A stretch of 64,000 nt of DNA from Actinokineospora diospyrosa (GCF_024171925.1 NZ_JAMTCO010000015.1:124001-188000); one strand, 5' to 3'; counted from the first letter of the stretch, positions 52,349-61,880 are shown. Notes: generated by a model from the sequence alone, not told the origin. Program-made: numbers and translations.

Positions 52349-53011
52349 GTGCGCGCCGACCTTCCCGTGAACCAGGCCCTGCTCCCAGACTGGCTGGACC
52401 CCGAGGTCATCCTCAGCAGCCTGGGGCCCTACCTGCTGCCGGTGCTCTGCCTGATCATCTTCGCGGAGTGCGGCCTGCTGCTCGGCTTCTTCCTGCCGGG
52501 CGACTCGCTGCTGTTCACCGCCGGGCTGTTCGTGGCCAAGGGCTACATCTCCACGCCGCTGTGGGTGATCTGCCTGCTGCTCACGGTCTGCGCGTTCATC
52601 GGCAACGTCGTCGGGTACTTCATCGGCTACAAGGCGGGTCCGGCGCTGTTCAACAAGCCGAACTCCAAGCTGTTCAAGCACGAGCACGTCACCAAGACGC
52701 ACGGCTTCTTCGAGAAGTACGGCCCGCGGGCCATCGTGCTCGCCCGGTTCGTGCCGATCGTGCGCACCTTCATCACCGCCGTCGCCGGGGTCGGCCGGAT
52801 GGACCAGCGCAAGTTCTTCACCTACTCGGCCATCGGCGGCGTGCTGTGGGCGACCGGCGTGACGGTGCTGGGCTACTTCCTCGGCCAGATCGACTTCATC
52901 CACAAGAACCTCGAAGCGATGATCCTGCTGATCGTGCTGATCTCGGTGCTGCCGATCATCTACGAGGTGCTCAAGGCCCGCCGCGAGAAGAAGAACGCAG
53001 CGGGCCTGTAG
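52349..53011 (+). CDS. DedA-family (SNARE-associated/VTT) membrane protein
   Basis: A 220-aa protein. FAECGLLLGFFLPGDSLLFTAGLF is the conserved ExGLxxPGE/D re-entrant motif and ARFVPIVRTFITAVAGVGRM the second (FxRxxPxxR-type, here RFVPIVRT) motif. Five to six membrane segments. DedA proteins are linked to lipid-carrier (undecaprenyl phosphate or phospholipid) flipping and envelope homeostasis. A second family member is at 60712-61353. Confidence 0.9.
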   Translation: MRADLPVNQALLPDWLDPEVILSSLGPYLLPVLCLIIFAECGLLLGFFLPGDSLLFTAGLFVAKGYISTPLWVICLLLTVCAFIGNVVGYFIGYKAGPALFNKPNSKLFKHEHVTKTHGFFEKYGPRAIVLARFVPIVRTFITAVAGVGRMDQRKFFTYSAIGGVLWATGVTVLGYFLGQIDFIHKNLEAMILLIVLISVLPIIYEVLKARREKKNAAGL

Positions 53012-53017
53012 GCAGGC

Positions 53018-53614
53018 TTAGGCGGCCGCCCAGATCTGGTGGGCGGCAGTGACCGCGGCGGCTTGGTATGCGGGCAGCATCCTGCCCTCCACCACCACCT
53101 CGATCGGCCACTTCTCCTGGCGGGTCACCCACAGCCGCGAACTGATCGCGCTGTAGGTCCGCAACTCGTCCGCCCCCGGCACGACCTGGACCAAGTACAC
53201 CCAGGTCGCCGGGTTCGTGGCGTCCGGCAGCGGCTCGCGCCACGCCCGGCGCACCCGGCGCCCGCCTGCGGTGGCCGCCTCGGTCGCGATGACCCGGTCG
53301 GCGCCAGCGGGGTCCGGGGCGTCGGCGGGTCCGGTGGGGCTGAACCGGTAGGCCGGTGTCGGAGCGGCGTCCACCACGGCGACCTCGGCGAGTTCTGGGT
53401 CGTGCGGGTCGTCGAGCAGCGCGCGGATGAGCTCCGCCTCCTCAGCGGTGATGCCGACCCCCTCGTACTGCAGGTTCAGCAGCAGCGAGGCGAGCGCCAT
53501 CTCCTCCTCACCCGCGAAGATCTGCGACTGGACGACGCTGACGACGTCGTCGGTGAGCCTGCCGGAGAGTCGCCTGCACACCTCGGTCGCGGTGGCGTAT
53601 TGCAGTTGGTCCAT
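53018..53614 (-). CDS. Hypothetical protein
   Basis: A 198-aa soluble protein. The N-terminal ~75 residues are helical (EVCRRLSGRLTDDVVSVVQSQIFAGEEEMALASLLLNL), the rest mixed (WVYLVQVVPGADELRTYSAISSRLWV, IEVVVEGRMLPAYQ). It resembles the small immunity-like or regulatory proteins of actinobacteria, without a family I can name. Convergent with dedA. Confidence 0.55.
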   Translation of the reverse strand: MDQLQYATATEVCRRLSGRLTDDVVSVVQSQIFAGEEEMALASLLLNLQYEGVGITAEEAELIRALLDDPHDPELAEVAVVDAAPTPAYRFSPTGPADAPDPAGADRVIATEAATAGGRRVRRAWREPLPDATNPATWVYLVQVVPGADELRTYSAISSRLWVTRQEKWPIEVVVEGRMLPAYQAAAVTAAHQIWAAA

Positions 53615-53735
53615 CGTCTTGAACCGTCACTTCTTTCCGTACGGGCCGTGGTCGGTCCTGATCGCGTGACCCCCGGCACGGGGTCTTGATCACTGTAGTG
53701 AGGCGCACCCGTGCGCGGGATTCCGTCCGGCGGGG

Positions 53736-55148
53736 TCAGCCGAGCTCGAACATGGACCCCGGGTTGAACAGGTTCGCCGGGTCGAGCGCGGCCTTGATGG
53801 CGCGGTGCGCGCGCAGGCCGACCGGGCCGATCTCGCGGGCCAGCCACTCGCGCTTGATCTTGCCGACGCCGTGCTCGCCGGTGATCGTGCCGCCGAGCCG
53901 CAGCCCGAGGTCGAGGATGTCGTTGAACGCGCGCTGGGCGCGGGCGAACTCGTCGGCCGAACCCGGGTCGTAGACGATCGTGGGGTGCATGTTGCCGTCG
54001 CCCGCGTGCCCGACGACGGCGACGCGCAGGCCGAACTCGGCGCTGATCCGCTCGCAGCCCGCGATCAGGTCGGTGATCTTGGTGCGCGGCACGCACACGT
54101 CGTCGGTGAGCCACGCGCCATAGGTCTCCAGGGCGGTGAGCACCGCGCGGCGGGCGGTCAGCAGCAGCGCGCCCTCGGCGAGGTCGAACGTGGTGTGCGC
54201 GAGGGTGGCGCCCGCGTCGAGGCAGATCCGCTCGATGGCGGCCAACTCCCGGATCGCGGCGTCGCCACCGGAGTCGGACTGGCAGATCAGCAGTGCCGCG
54301 CTGCCGCGCCCGGCGCCGACCTCGGTCTTGAGGTGCGCCTCGACGGCGGCGATGGCGGTCGCGTCCATGATCTCCATCAGCGACGGCACGATCCCCTCGC
54401 GCACCACCCGGCTGACCGCCGCCCCAGCCGCCCCGGTCGTGTCGAACGCGGCGGCCAGGGTGCCGGGGGCCTGCGGGAGCGGGCGCAGCGCCAGGGTCGC
54501 CCGGGTGATGACGCCGAGGGTGCCCTCGCTGCCGACGAACAGCTTGGTCAGGTCGTAGCCCGCGACGCCCTTGACCGTGCGGCGGCCGGTGTCGAGGACC
54601 TCGCCGTCGGCCAGCACGACCCGCAGGCCGAGCACGGAGTCCGTGGTCACGCCGTACTTCACGCAGCACAGGCCACCCGCGTTGGTGGCCACGTTGCCGC
54701 CGATGGTGCACCAGTCGTAGCTGGAGGGGTCCGGTGGGTAGAACAGGCCGTGCTTCTCCACCGCGCCGCGCAGGTCGAGGTTGATGACGCCGGGTTCGAC
54801 GACGGCGAGCCGGTTGTCCGGGTCGACCTCCAGGATCGCGTTCATCCGGGTCGTCGCCAGCACCACGCAGCCCTCGATGGCGTTGGCCGCGCCGGACAGT
54901 CCGCTGCCCGCACCCCGCGCGACGATCGGCACCCCGTGCTCGGCGCACGCCCGCACCACGGCCTGAACCTGCTCAGTCGTCCTCGGCAGCACTACCGCGA
55001 GCGGGGTGCCGTAAGGGGCCAGCGGCATCATGTCCCGCTCGTAGCTCGGCAGGACCTCGGGGTCGGTGATCACCCCGTCCGGGTCGACCGAGGACCTGAG
55101 CCGGGCGAGCAACTCCGTGGATGTCACCGAGGCGTGCACGGATGTCAC
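53736..55148 (-). CDS. FAD-linked oxidase, GlcD / D-lactate dehydrogenase type
   Basis: A 470-aa flavoprotein of the VAO/PCMH family. The FAD_binding_4 domain (~45-185) has VPIVARGAGSGLSGAANA and PDPSSYDWCTIGGNVATNAGGL. The FAD-oxidase C domain (~225-468) ends with VAVVGHAGDGNMHPTIV, GTITGEHGVGKIKREWL and ALDPANLFNPG; the HAGDGN and GEHGVG histidines are the active-site and metal residues. It oxidises a 2-hydroxyacid (glycolate or D-lactate). No GlcE/GlcF partner is adjacent. Confidence 0.9.
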   Translation of the reverse strand: MTSVHASVTSTELLARLRSSVDPDGVITDPEVLPSYERDMMPLAPYGTPLAVVLPRTTEQVQAVVRACAEHGVPIVARGAGSGLSGAANAIEGCVVLATTRMNAILEVDPDNRLAVVEPGVINLDLRGAVEKHGLFYPPDPSSYDWCTIGGNVATNAGGLCCVKYGVTTDSVLGLRVVLADGEVLDTGRRTVKGVAGYDLTKLFVGSEGTLGVITRATLALRPLPQAPGTLAAAFDTTGAAGAAVSRVVREGIVPSLMEIMDATAIAAVEAHLKTEVGAGRGSAALLICQSDSGGDAAIRELAAIERICLDAGATLAHTTFDLAEGALLLTARRAVLTALETYGAWLTDDVCVPRTKITDLIAGCERISAEFGLRVAVVGHAGDGNMHPTIVYDPGSADEFARAQRAFNDILDLGLRLGGTITGEHGVGKIKREWLAREIGPVGLRAHRAIKAALDPANLFNPGSMFELG

Positions 55149-55223
55149 CGTAGGCGATCGTCATACCCCTGACCTACAGTTGATGTGTCGGGTGTCACTG
55201 CGGACATCGGGAGGGGGTGCGTC

Positions 55224-56183
55224 GTGCGGGAGATCGAACTCCCGGGGCCGAGCGTCCAGGCCAAGGCCCTCGCGCGGTACCTGCGCACCTGCGCCCGCCC
55301 GGTGGCCGACCGGCTGCGGCTGCGCGGCGGTCAGCTGCGCGTGGTCCGCGAGGCCTTCGACACCGTCGGCCTGACCCCGCTGCCGCGCGGCACCCGGGTC
55401 CGGGCGGTGTCCGAGCCGCACGGCTACGGCGACGTCACCGGCCTGTGGTTGACCGCGCGCGCCGCCGACGAACGCGCCGGGGCCGTGCTGTACCTGCACG
55501 GCGGCGGGTTCGTGTTCGGCTCGCTGCGCACCCACCGGCACATCGCGGCGGCGTTGTCGCAGACCAGCGGCCTGCCGGTGCTGCTGCTGGACTACCGGCG
55601 CGCCCCGGAGCACCCGTACCCGGCCGCGGCGGACGACGCGCTCGCCGCCTTCCACTGGCTGCTCGACCAGGGCTACCCCGCCGACCGGATCGTCATCGCG
55701 GGCGACTCGGCTGGCGGTCACCTGGTCGCGGGCCTGCTGGCGGCGCTGACCAGGGAGCGCACGGCCATGCCCGGTGCCGCCCTGCTGTTCTCGCCGTTCC
55801 TGGACCTGACCTGCGCCGGGCTCGACGAGCGCGACGCGGTGTGCCGCGACCCGTACATCCCGCCGGACCGGGCCCGCGAGGTCGCCGCGCTCTACGCGGG
55901 GGATCTGGGCGTCGACCACCCGACGCTGGACGTGTTCCGGGGCTCGAAGCGGCGCTGGCCCGCGACGTTGGTGCAGGTGGGGGACACCGAGTGCCTCTTA
56001 GCCGACTCGCGGCGGTTGGCCGCCGCGATGGCCTCGGCGGGCGCGCACTGCGAGCTGCAGGTGTGGCCCGGTCAGGTGCACGTGTTCCCGGCGTTCTACC
56101 CGATCGTCCCGGAGGGCCGGTTGGCGTTGCGGTACGCGGGCGACTTCCTGCGCGAGGCCCTGGTCCGCCCGCTGGCCGCCTGA
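55224..56183 (+). CDS. Alpha/beta-hydrolase esterase, HSL family
   Basis: A 319-aa carboxylesterase. The GTG at 55224 has GGAGGGGG upstream and starts the alignable part. LYLHGGGFVFGS is the oxyanion HGGG motif, IAGDSAGGHL the nucleophile elbow, and the acid and base are likely in VQVGDTECLLADS and WPGQVHVFP (catalytic His). Substrate unknown; 84 bp upstream of the MFS gene on the same strand. Confidence 0.88.
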   Translation: MREIELPGPSVQAKALARYLRTCARPVADRLRLRGGQLRVVREAFDTVGLTPLPRGTRVRAVSEPHGYGDVTGLWLTARAADERAGAVLYLHGGGFVFGSLRTHRHIAAALSQTSGLPVLLLDYRRAPEHPYPAAADDALAAFHWLLDQGYPADRIVIAGDSAGGHLVAGLLAALTRERTAMPGAALLFSPFLDLTCAGLDERDAVCRDPYIPPDRAREVAALYAGDLGVDHPTLDVFRGSKRRWPATLVQVGDTECLLADSRRLAAAMASAGAHCELQVWPGQVHVFPAFYPIVPEGRLALRYAGDFLREALVRPLAA

Positions 56184-56267
56184 GTTGCACACCGGCACCG
56201 ACCAGGAACATGCTTGGCTTACGCAACCAATTAGCCCGGCCCACACCCATGTAGACCAGCTAGGGGA

Positions 56268-58850
56268 ATGAGCATGACCGCAGTGACGGCCGACCAGGCG
56301 TCCGCGAAGCAGGCAGCACCACCGGGGGCGGGTCTGACCCACCGGCAGATCCTGGTGATCATGTCGGGGCTGATGCTCGGCATGTTCCTCGCCGCGCTCG
56401 ACCAGACGATCGTCGGCACCTCGATCAGGACGATCGCCGACGACCTCAACGGGCTGAGCCTGCAGGCGTGGGCGACGACCGCCTACCTGATCACCTCGAC
56501 CGTCTCCACCCCGCTCTACGGCAAGCTGTCGGACATCTACGGCCGCAAGCCGTTCTTCCTCACCGCGATCTCGCTGTTCATCATCGGCTCGCTCGCCTGC
56601 ACGCTGGCGACCACGATGTACGAACTGGCCGCGTACCGGGCGTTCCAGGGCTTGGGCGCGGGCGGTCTGATGTCGCTGGCGCTGACGATCATCGCCGACA
56701 TCGTGCCGCCGCGGGAGCGGGCCAAGTACCAGGGCTTCTTCCTCGCGGTGTTCGGCACCTCGAGCGTGCTCGGGCCGGTCATCGGCGGGTTCTTCGCCGG
56801 GCAGGGCGAGATCCTGGGCATCACCGGTTGGCGCTGGGTGTTCCTGGTGAACGTCCCGATCGGCATCATCGCGCTGTTCGTGGTGATGAAGGTGCTCAAC
56901 GTCCCGCACGAACGCCACGACCACCGCATCGACTACTTCGGCGCGGTCTTCCTGTCGGTCACCGTGGTGCCGCTGCTGATCGTCGCCGAGCAGGGTCGGG
57001 AGTGGGGCTGGGACTCGCAGCGGTCGCTGATCTGCTACGGCATCGGGTTCGTCGGCCTGATCGCGTTCCTGCTGGTGGAACGGGCGATGAAGGACGAGGC
57101 GCTGATCCCGCTGCGGCTGTTCCGCACCTCCACCTTCGCCATGACGATCATCGCGGGCACCATCCTCGGCATCGGCATGTTCGGCGGGATCACGATGGTG
57201 CCGCAGTACCTGCAGATCGTGCGCGGATTCACCCCGACCGAGGCCGGTCTGATGATGGTGCCGCTGATGCTGGGCATCATGTTCGCCTCGGTGGTCTCCG
57301 GGCAGCTGACCTCGAAGACCGGGCGCTACAAGGCATTCCCGATCATCGGGTCCCTGCTGCTGGTCGCCGGGCTGCTGCTGTTCCACACCGTCGACGTGGA
57401 CACCGAGATGTGGCAGCCGATCGTCTACATGGTCGTGTTCGGCCTCGGCCTCGGTTTCTGCATGCAGACGCTCACGGTGGCCGCGCAGAACGCGGTCGAG
57501 ATGCGCGACATGGGCGTGGCGACCGCGGCGATCACGTTCTTCCGCCAACTCGGTGGCACGCTGGGTGTCGCGGTGTTCCTGTCGCTGCTGTTCAGCACGG
57601 TCGCCGACAACATCGCCTCGGCTTTCCGCGCAGCGGCGAGCAGCCCGCAGTTCCAGGCCGCGCTGAGCGACCCCGACGTCCGGTCGAACCCGGTCAACGC
57701 GCCGGTGTTCGACGCGCTGCGCGGCGGGGGCGGGGGCGGCGTGCTGCAGGACTCGTCGTTCCTGCAGCAGATCGACCCGCGACTGGCCCGACCGTTCCAA
57801 GAGGGCTTCGTCGAGTCGATCCAACTGGTGTTCCTGGTCGGCGCGGGCGTGATGGTGCTGGCGTTCCTGGTGTCGCTGTTCATCAAGGAGATCCCGCTGC
57901 GCAGCGGAGCGTCCCCCGCGGCGATCATGGAGGGCGGCGAAGCGCTGCTGCCCGACGAGGCCAAGGAGAGCCTGGCGGGTCCGGCGCAGACCGAGCCGGA
58001 GCCGGAGGAGGAACCCGGCGGCAAGGCGGAGTCCAACGGGCACAACGGGTATCACCCGGTCGAGCCGACCGCGCTGCGCGGGGAGCTGACCGGGTTGCGC
58101 GGCCAGGTCCGCCGCTCGGACGGGGCGGTCGTGCCGGGGGCGGCGTTGACGCTGCTGGACTCCGGCGGCAAGCAGGTCAGCCGGGTCGGGTCCGACGGCA
58201 CCGGCGAGTACCTGCTGGACGCGCCCAGCCCCGGCCCGTACGTGCTGCTGGCCTCCGCGCCGGAGCACCAACCGAAGGCGACCACCGTGCAGGTCCGATC
58301 CGGACAGTCCACTGTAGATGTGATCTTGGCGGGGGCGACCGTGGTGCACGGGTTCGTGTTGTCGGCCGACGGGCACGCCGCGCTCGGCCTGGCCCAGGTG
58401 ACTCTGACCGACCAGTTCGGCGAGGTGGTGCACAGCCAGACGACCTCCTCCGACGGCGGCTACCGGTTCGTCGGCGTGCGCGGCGGTGAGCTGACCCTGG
58501 TGGTCGCGGCGGAGGAGTACCAGCCGGTGGCCGTGCAACTCGCCGTGCCCGAGTCCGGTCCGCTGCGCCAGGACGTCGAGCTCGTCGGCGCGGCGGCGCT
58601 GGAGGGTGTCGCCCGCACGGCGGACGGCGCGATCGTGGCGGACGCGCGGATCACCGTGCTCGACGCGGTGGGCGAGGTGGTCCTGGTGACCAACACCGAC
58701 CACGAGGGCAGGTATGAGATCGACGCGCTCGCCGAGGGCGAGTACACGGTGATCGCCAGCGGGTACTCGCCGTCCGCGCACGTGGTGAACCTGCGCCGCG
58801 GCGAGGCGGGTGTCCGCGACGTGGTCCTGGGCTACGACGAGTGGAAGTAG
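56268..58850 (+). CDS. DHA2-type MFS exporter with three C-terminal carboxypeptidase-regulatory-like domains
   Basis: An 860-aa protein. Residues ~25-550 are a 14-helix EmrB/QacA-type drug exporter: MFLAALDQTIVGTSIRTIAD (motif D1), GKLSDIYGRKPFF (motif A), FFLAVFGTSSVLGPVIGGFF (motif C). A charged linker (~560-605) leads to three ~80-residue beta-sandwich repeats (about 608-690, 691-775, 776-860), each with a TSSDGGYRF-type turn and an E(Y/H)QP stretch as in CarboxypepD_reg domains. Start could also be the ATG at 56274, which has better RBS spacing. The tail is expected in the cytoplasm for a 14-helix exporter; its role is unknown. Confidence 0.9.
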   Translation: MSMTAVTADQASAKQAAPPGAGLTHRQILVIMSGLMLGMFLAALDQTIVGTSIRTIADDLNGLSLQAWATTAYLITSTVSTPLYGKLSDIYGRKPFFLTAISLFIIGSLACTLATTMYELAAYRAFQGLGAGGLMSLALTIIADIVPPRERAKYQGFFLAVFGTSSVLGPVIGGFFAGQGEILGITGWRWVFLVNVPIGIIALFVVMKVLNVPHERHDHRIDYFGAVFLSVTVVPLLIVAEQGREWGWDSQRSLICYGIGFVGLIAFLLVERAMKDEALIPLRLFRTSTFAMTIIAGTILGIGMFGGITMVPQYLQIVRGFTPTEAGLMMVPLMLGIMFASVVSGQLTSKTGRYKAFPIIGSLLLVAGLLLFHTVDVDTEMWQPIVYMVVFGLGLGFCMQTLTVAAQNAVEMRDMGVATAAITFFRQLGGTLGVAVFLSLLFSTVADNIASAFRAAASSPQFQAALSDPDVRSNPVNAPVFDALRGGGGGGVLQDSSFLQQIDPRLARPFQEGFVESIQLVFLVGAGVMVLAFLVSLFIKEIPLRSGASPAAIMEGGEALLPDEAKESLAGPAQTEPEPEEEPGGKAESNGHNGYHPVEPTALRGELTGLRGQVRRSDGAVVPGAALTLLDSGGKQVSRVGSDGTGEYLLDAPSPGPYVLLASAPEHQPKATTVQVRSGQSTVDVILAGATVVHGFVLSADGHAALGLAQVTLTDQFGEVVHSQTTSSDGGYRFVGVRGGELTLVVAAEEYQPVAVQLAVPESGPLRQDVELVGAAALEGVARTADGAIVADARITVLDAVGEVVLVTNTDHEGRYEIDALAEGEYTVIASGYSPSAHVVNLRRGEAGVRDVVLGYDEWK

Positions 58851-60001
58851 CTCAGCACCAGCACACCGAGCAGGAGCAGGTCGGGCCCGCGCAGGAGCTG
58901 GACGACCAGCCCGACGGGGCTGTAGAGCCCGCCGACGTCGACTGAGGCGCCAGCCGTGTAGTCGACGTCAGGCCGGGTCACCGTCCGCACGACTGCCCAC
59001 GCCGCCAGCGGGACGGCCAAGGGCACGAACGGCAGACCGAGTAGGGCGGTGGCCGCCGTCCACAGTGCGGCGGCCACCGTCAACACAACGAGCGCGGCGA
59101 ACTTGAGCGTCTTAGTGGTAGGAGAGACCCACCGGCGCAGCCCCGCGGTCCGGATCACCTCGGCAAGCCCACCGGCGAACGGGAGCACGGCGAGGTAGGC
59201 CCCCAGTCCGGCCCACCAGGCAGGGCTAACGACCGGAAAGACGTGGCGCAGCACCGGTACCGCCAACGCGAGCAGCACCGCCAACGGCAGTGCGGAGCGT
59301 CGGGCTAAGACCCCAGCGAGCGCGAAGCGGAACGGGTCGGTGAGACGCAGGCGGACCGGACGCCCGGGCGGCAAGAGGGCGAGGACGTCGCCGAAAGCAG
59401 CAGACACGGACCGGAGGATGCGGGCGTTCCAGCCGCGAACGAGTTCGATCCGCTTGACCCGCCTTCGCCTGGGGAACGAAGCGACGGCAAGAGCGGCCGC
59501 AAGTACCCACAGGACTACCGGGCCAACGAACAGAACTCCGCTCAAGGCAAGGGCTAGCGGCGCTGCGAGCTCAAACCAGGCGTAGGGACGGTTGGCCCAC
59601 CGGAAGGCGAACAGCGCTGAAGACGCTGTTAGCGCTGCCGCGAGCGGAAGGTCCGGCCAGCCAAGAATCAGCCCGGCAGACACTGCGACGTAGCCAACCG
59701 CCACGAACCGCACCAGCAACGCGACCCACAACCCACCGCGAATCTTCCGGTCGCGGTCGCCGTGATCGTCCCAGGTGAGCTGCGCCGGGTTGGCCCGGAC
59801 GTGATCGCGGCGGAGCACCGAGAGAACCGCTGCGGCCAGGGTGAGCAGCAACAGCGCCATGGTCGCGCCCGGCTCCACCGCGTGCGCGCCGACGAACTTC
59901 TGCCGCAGGTCCTCCGCTTTGTAGAACGGCAGGCTCAGCAGACCCAGGACCACGAGCACGGTCAAGCTGGAGTCGCTCAGCCAGGTGAGCCACCGCTTCA
60001 C
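58832..60001 (-). CDS. Polytopic membrane protein, likely permease of a small ABC system
   Basis: A 389-aa protein with about ten hydrophobic segments. GTG start at 60001 overlaps the ATPase stop (GTGA). Basic loops (RRRRVKRIELVRGWNARILRSV) face the cytoplasm. This resembles the poorly conserved permeases coupled to small ABC ATPases in actinobacteria; no export-system motif is identifiable. Its 3' end overlaps the MFS stop region convergently by 19 bp. Confidence 0.65.
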   Translation of the reverse strand: MKRWLTWLSDSSLTVLVVLGLLSLPFYKAEDLRQKFVGAHAVEPGATMALLLLTLAAAVLSVLRRDHVRANPAQLTWDDHGDRDRKIRGGLWVALLVRFVAVGYVAVSAGLILGWPDLPLAAALTASSALFAFRWANRPYAWFELAAPLALALSGVLFVGPVVLWVLAAALAVASFPRRRRVKRIELVRGWNARILRSVSAAFGDVLALLPPGRPVRLRLTDPFRFALAGVLARRSALPLAVLLALAVPVLRHVFPVVSPAWWAGLGAYLAVLPFAGGLAEVIRTAGLRRWVSPTTKTLKFAALVVLTVAAALWTAATALLGLPFVPLAVPLAAWAVVRTVTRPDVDYTAGASVDVGGLYSPVGLVVQLLRGPDLLLLGVLVLSYFHSS

Positions 60002-60573
60002 AGGTGGATGACCTGGTCCGCAACCGCGGTCACGAGCGGCGGGAAGTGGCTGGCCACCACGACCGCGGCGCCCGCGGCCTTGGCCTCGGTGATCATCCCG
60101 GCCAGCCAGGTCCGACCGGTGGCGTCGACCGCGCGCTCCGGCTCGTCGAGCAGCAGGACCCGGTGCGGCTTCGTGAACGCGCCGAGCAGCAGCAGGCGCC
60201 TGCGCTGCCCAGCCGAGAGCCCGCGGGCGGGCACGTCGGGCAACCCGTGCTCCGGCTCGACCACCCCGAGCAGGTCGAAGTGCTGGGTCGGGGTGAACTC
60301 GTCGAACAGCGCGGAATCGTCGAGCAGGACCGACACCTCGCGGCGGAAGTCCGCGTCGCTCTCGTCCGGCGGGCGACCCGCGACCGCGACGGCGCCCTCC
60401 GTCGGGTCCTGCAAGCCGTACAGGCAGCGCAGCAGGGTCGACTTGCCGGAGCCGTTGTCGCCGGTCAGGGCGAGGCAGCTGCCCGCGGGCACGGCCAGGT
60501 CGAGGTCGCGGAAGAGCCACCGCTCGTCGCCGACCAGCACCCCGACCCCCGTGCCGGAGATGATCTCGTCCAC
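59998..60573 (-). CDS. Small ABC transporter ATP-binding protein
   Basis: About 191 aa from the GTG at 60573; a GTG at 60600 is an alternative. Walker A TGDNGSGKST is at about 37-46, signature LSAGQRRR, Walker B RVLLLDEPERAVD and H-loop VVVASHFPPLV. The signature-loop and switch are intact, though the domain is short (no C-terminal regulatory part). It is cotranscribed with the membrane protein that follows. Confidence 0.82.
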   Translation of the reverse strand: MDEIISGTGVGVLVGDERWLFRDLDLAVPAGSCLALTGDNGSGKSTLLRCLYGLQDPTEGAVAVAGRPPDESDADFRREVSVLLDDSALFDEFTPTQHFDLLGVVEPEHGLPDVPARGLSAGQRRRLLLLGAFTKPHRVLLLDEPERAVDATGRTWLAGMITEAKAAGAAVVVASHFPPLVTAVADQVIHL

Positions 60574-60711
60574 ACCCCGGCCAACGTCGCGACCGAGCAC
60601 CGGGTTCCCACACGATCGGGTGGTCGCGCAGGCGTTTCCGGGTGGCCAAGGCTCGGTGAATACGCCGTGGATCGCCTGCGCCGCAGGCGGGAGCGCACGT
60701 AGGCTACGGCG

Positions 60712-61353
60712 GTGGACACCGCACTTGGCGTGCTCGAATCGGCAGGCCCGCTGCTGGTGTGGGCGATCGTGCTCGGGTTCGTCTTCGTCGAGTGCGCCTT
60801 CATCGTCGGCCTGTTCCTGCCGGGCGACGCGCTGCTGTTCGCCGCGGGCGTCGTGCTCGCGCAGAACGGCCACGAGCACCAGGCGTGGTGGCTGTCGCTG
60901 GTCGCCACGGTCGTCGCCGTCGCGGGCAACCAGCTCGGCTACTACATCGGCGCCAAGACCGGCCACGCCATCGTGACCAGGGTCGGCGGCAAGGTGCTCT
61001 CCCAGCACAACCTCGACCGCGCCCGCGACTTCCTCAACCGGCGCGGCTTCTTCGCCATCGTGATCGCCCGCTGGCTGCCGTGGATCCGCACCCTCGCCCC
61101 GCTCGTGGCGGGCGCGGCCAAGATGGACCCGCGCCGCTTCGCGCTGGCCACCACGGTCGGCGGCCTCGCCTGGGTGCCGACGCTGGTGCTGCTCGGGTAC
61201 TACGCCTCGGGGCTGCTCGACGAGGTGCCCTGGCTGCAGACGGCCGCCGTGATCGGCAGCATCGTGTTCTTCATCGGTGGGACGAGCTGGGGGATCTGGC
61301 GCTACCGGCAGGAGATGCGCAGGCCGGTCGACACCGTGTCCGTCACGGAGTGA
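60712..61353 (+). CDS. DedA-family (SNARE-associated/VTT) membrane protein
   Basis: A 213-aa protein with GTG start, divergent from the ABC pair. FVFVECAFIVGLFLPGDALLFAAG is the first DedA motif, ARWLPWIRTLAPLVAGAAKM the second with conserved Arg residues. Five to six membrane segments. Related in pattern to the 52349-53011 protein but clearly diverged; the two are not a recent duplication. Confidence 0.9.
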   Translation: MDTALGVLESAGPLLVWAIVLGFVFVECAFIVGLFLPGDALLFAAGVVLAQNGHEHQAWWLSLVATVVAVAGNQLGYYIGAKTGHAIVTRVGGKVLSQHNLDRARDFLNRRGFFAIVIARWLPWIRTLAPLVAGAAKMDPRRFALATTVGGLAWVPTLVLLGYYASGLLDEVPWLQTAAVIGSIVFFIGGTSWGIWRYRQEMRRPVDTVSVTE

Positions 61354-61440
61354 CGAGGGTAGATCGAGCAGTCACGGAGTGACGAGGGTAAGTCGAGCGG
61401 TCACGGAGTGACGGGGCAGCTCTAGCTGTCACGGGGTCAC
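61342..61440. repeat. 29-bp tandem repeat at the end of the second dedA gene
   Basis: The unit GTCACGGAGTGACGAGGGTA plus nine bases starts at 61342, 61371 and 61400, with a diverged fourth copy at 61428. GTCAC-GGA-GTGAC is itself an inverted repeat, so each unit can form a small stem-loop; the array may act as a terminator between the converging dedA and VOC genes. The first unit contains the dedA stop. Confidence 0.75.
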
Positions 61441-61799
61441 GCGGTCACCGGGGTGACGGCGAGGACCAGGCGGATCCCGTCCGGGTCGCGCAGGGCGACG
61501 CCGTCGGGGGTGTCGGTGTGCGCGACCCCGTACTCGGCCAGCCGGTCCGGCCAGGTCCGGTCGGCGACCGAGAAGACCAGGTGGTCCAGGCCGGGGCGGC
61601 ACTCGTCGAACGGGGCGTGGCTGCCGTCGGGGTACTGCACCAGGGTGAGGGTGACGCCGAGGCCGCGCAGGCGGACCGTGCTCGGGCCGTCCGCGTGGTC
61701 GGTCCTGCTCTCGGTGGTGAACCCCAGGACGCGCTCGTACCAGGGCACACTGCGGTCCACGTCGGTGACGGTCAGGGCGATGTGCTGGACGCCGGGCAT
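61437..61799 (-). CDS. VOC (glyoxalase-like) family protein
   Basis: A 120-aa single VOC module: GVQHIALTVTDVDRSVPWYERVLGF, then LDHLVFSVADRTWPDRL and VALRDPDGIRLVLAV. Metal-binding positions are His (QHIALTV), His (LDHLVF) and an Asp/Glu region at the end. Start ATG 61799 with AAGGAAGG upstream. The reaction is unknown. Confidence 0.87.
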   Translation of the reverse strand: MPGVQHIALTVTDVDRSVPWYERVLGFTTESRTDHADGPSTVRLRGLGVTLTLVQYPDGSHAPFDECRPGLDHLVFSVADRTWPDRLAEYGVAHTDTPDGVALRDPDGIRLVLAVTPVTA

Positions 61800-61880
61800 C
61801 GACGATCCGTCCTTCCTTGACCCGTTCGGGGGCGGGCCGTCCGCCATAGTGCCCCAGCCGGGTGACACGCCGGGCACGGG

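Noticed and set aside
55998..58781. 927-codon minus-strand ORF opposite the MFS exporter
   Set aside because: Dominated by His, Arg, Asp and Gln from the antisense frame of a strongly recognisable transporter; not a gene.
61342..61440. CRISPR-like array
   Set aside because: Units are contiguous with no unique spacers and no cas genes are nearby.
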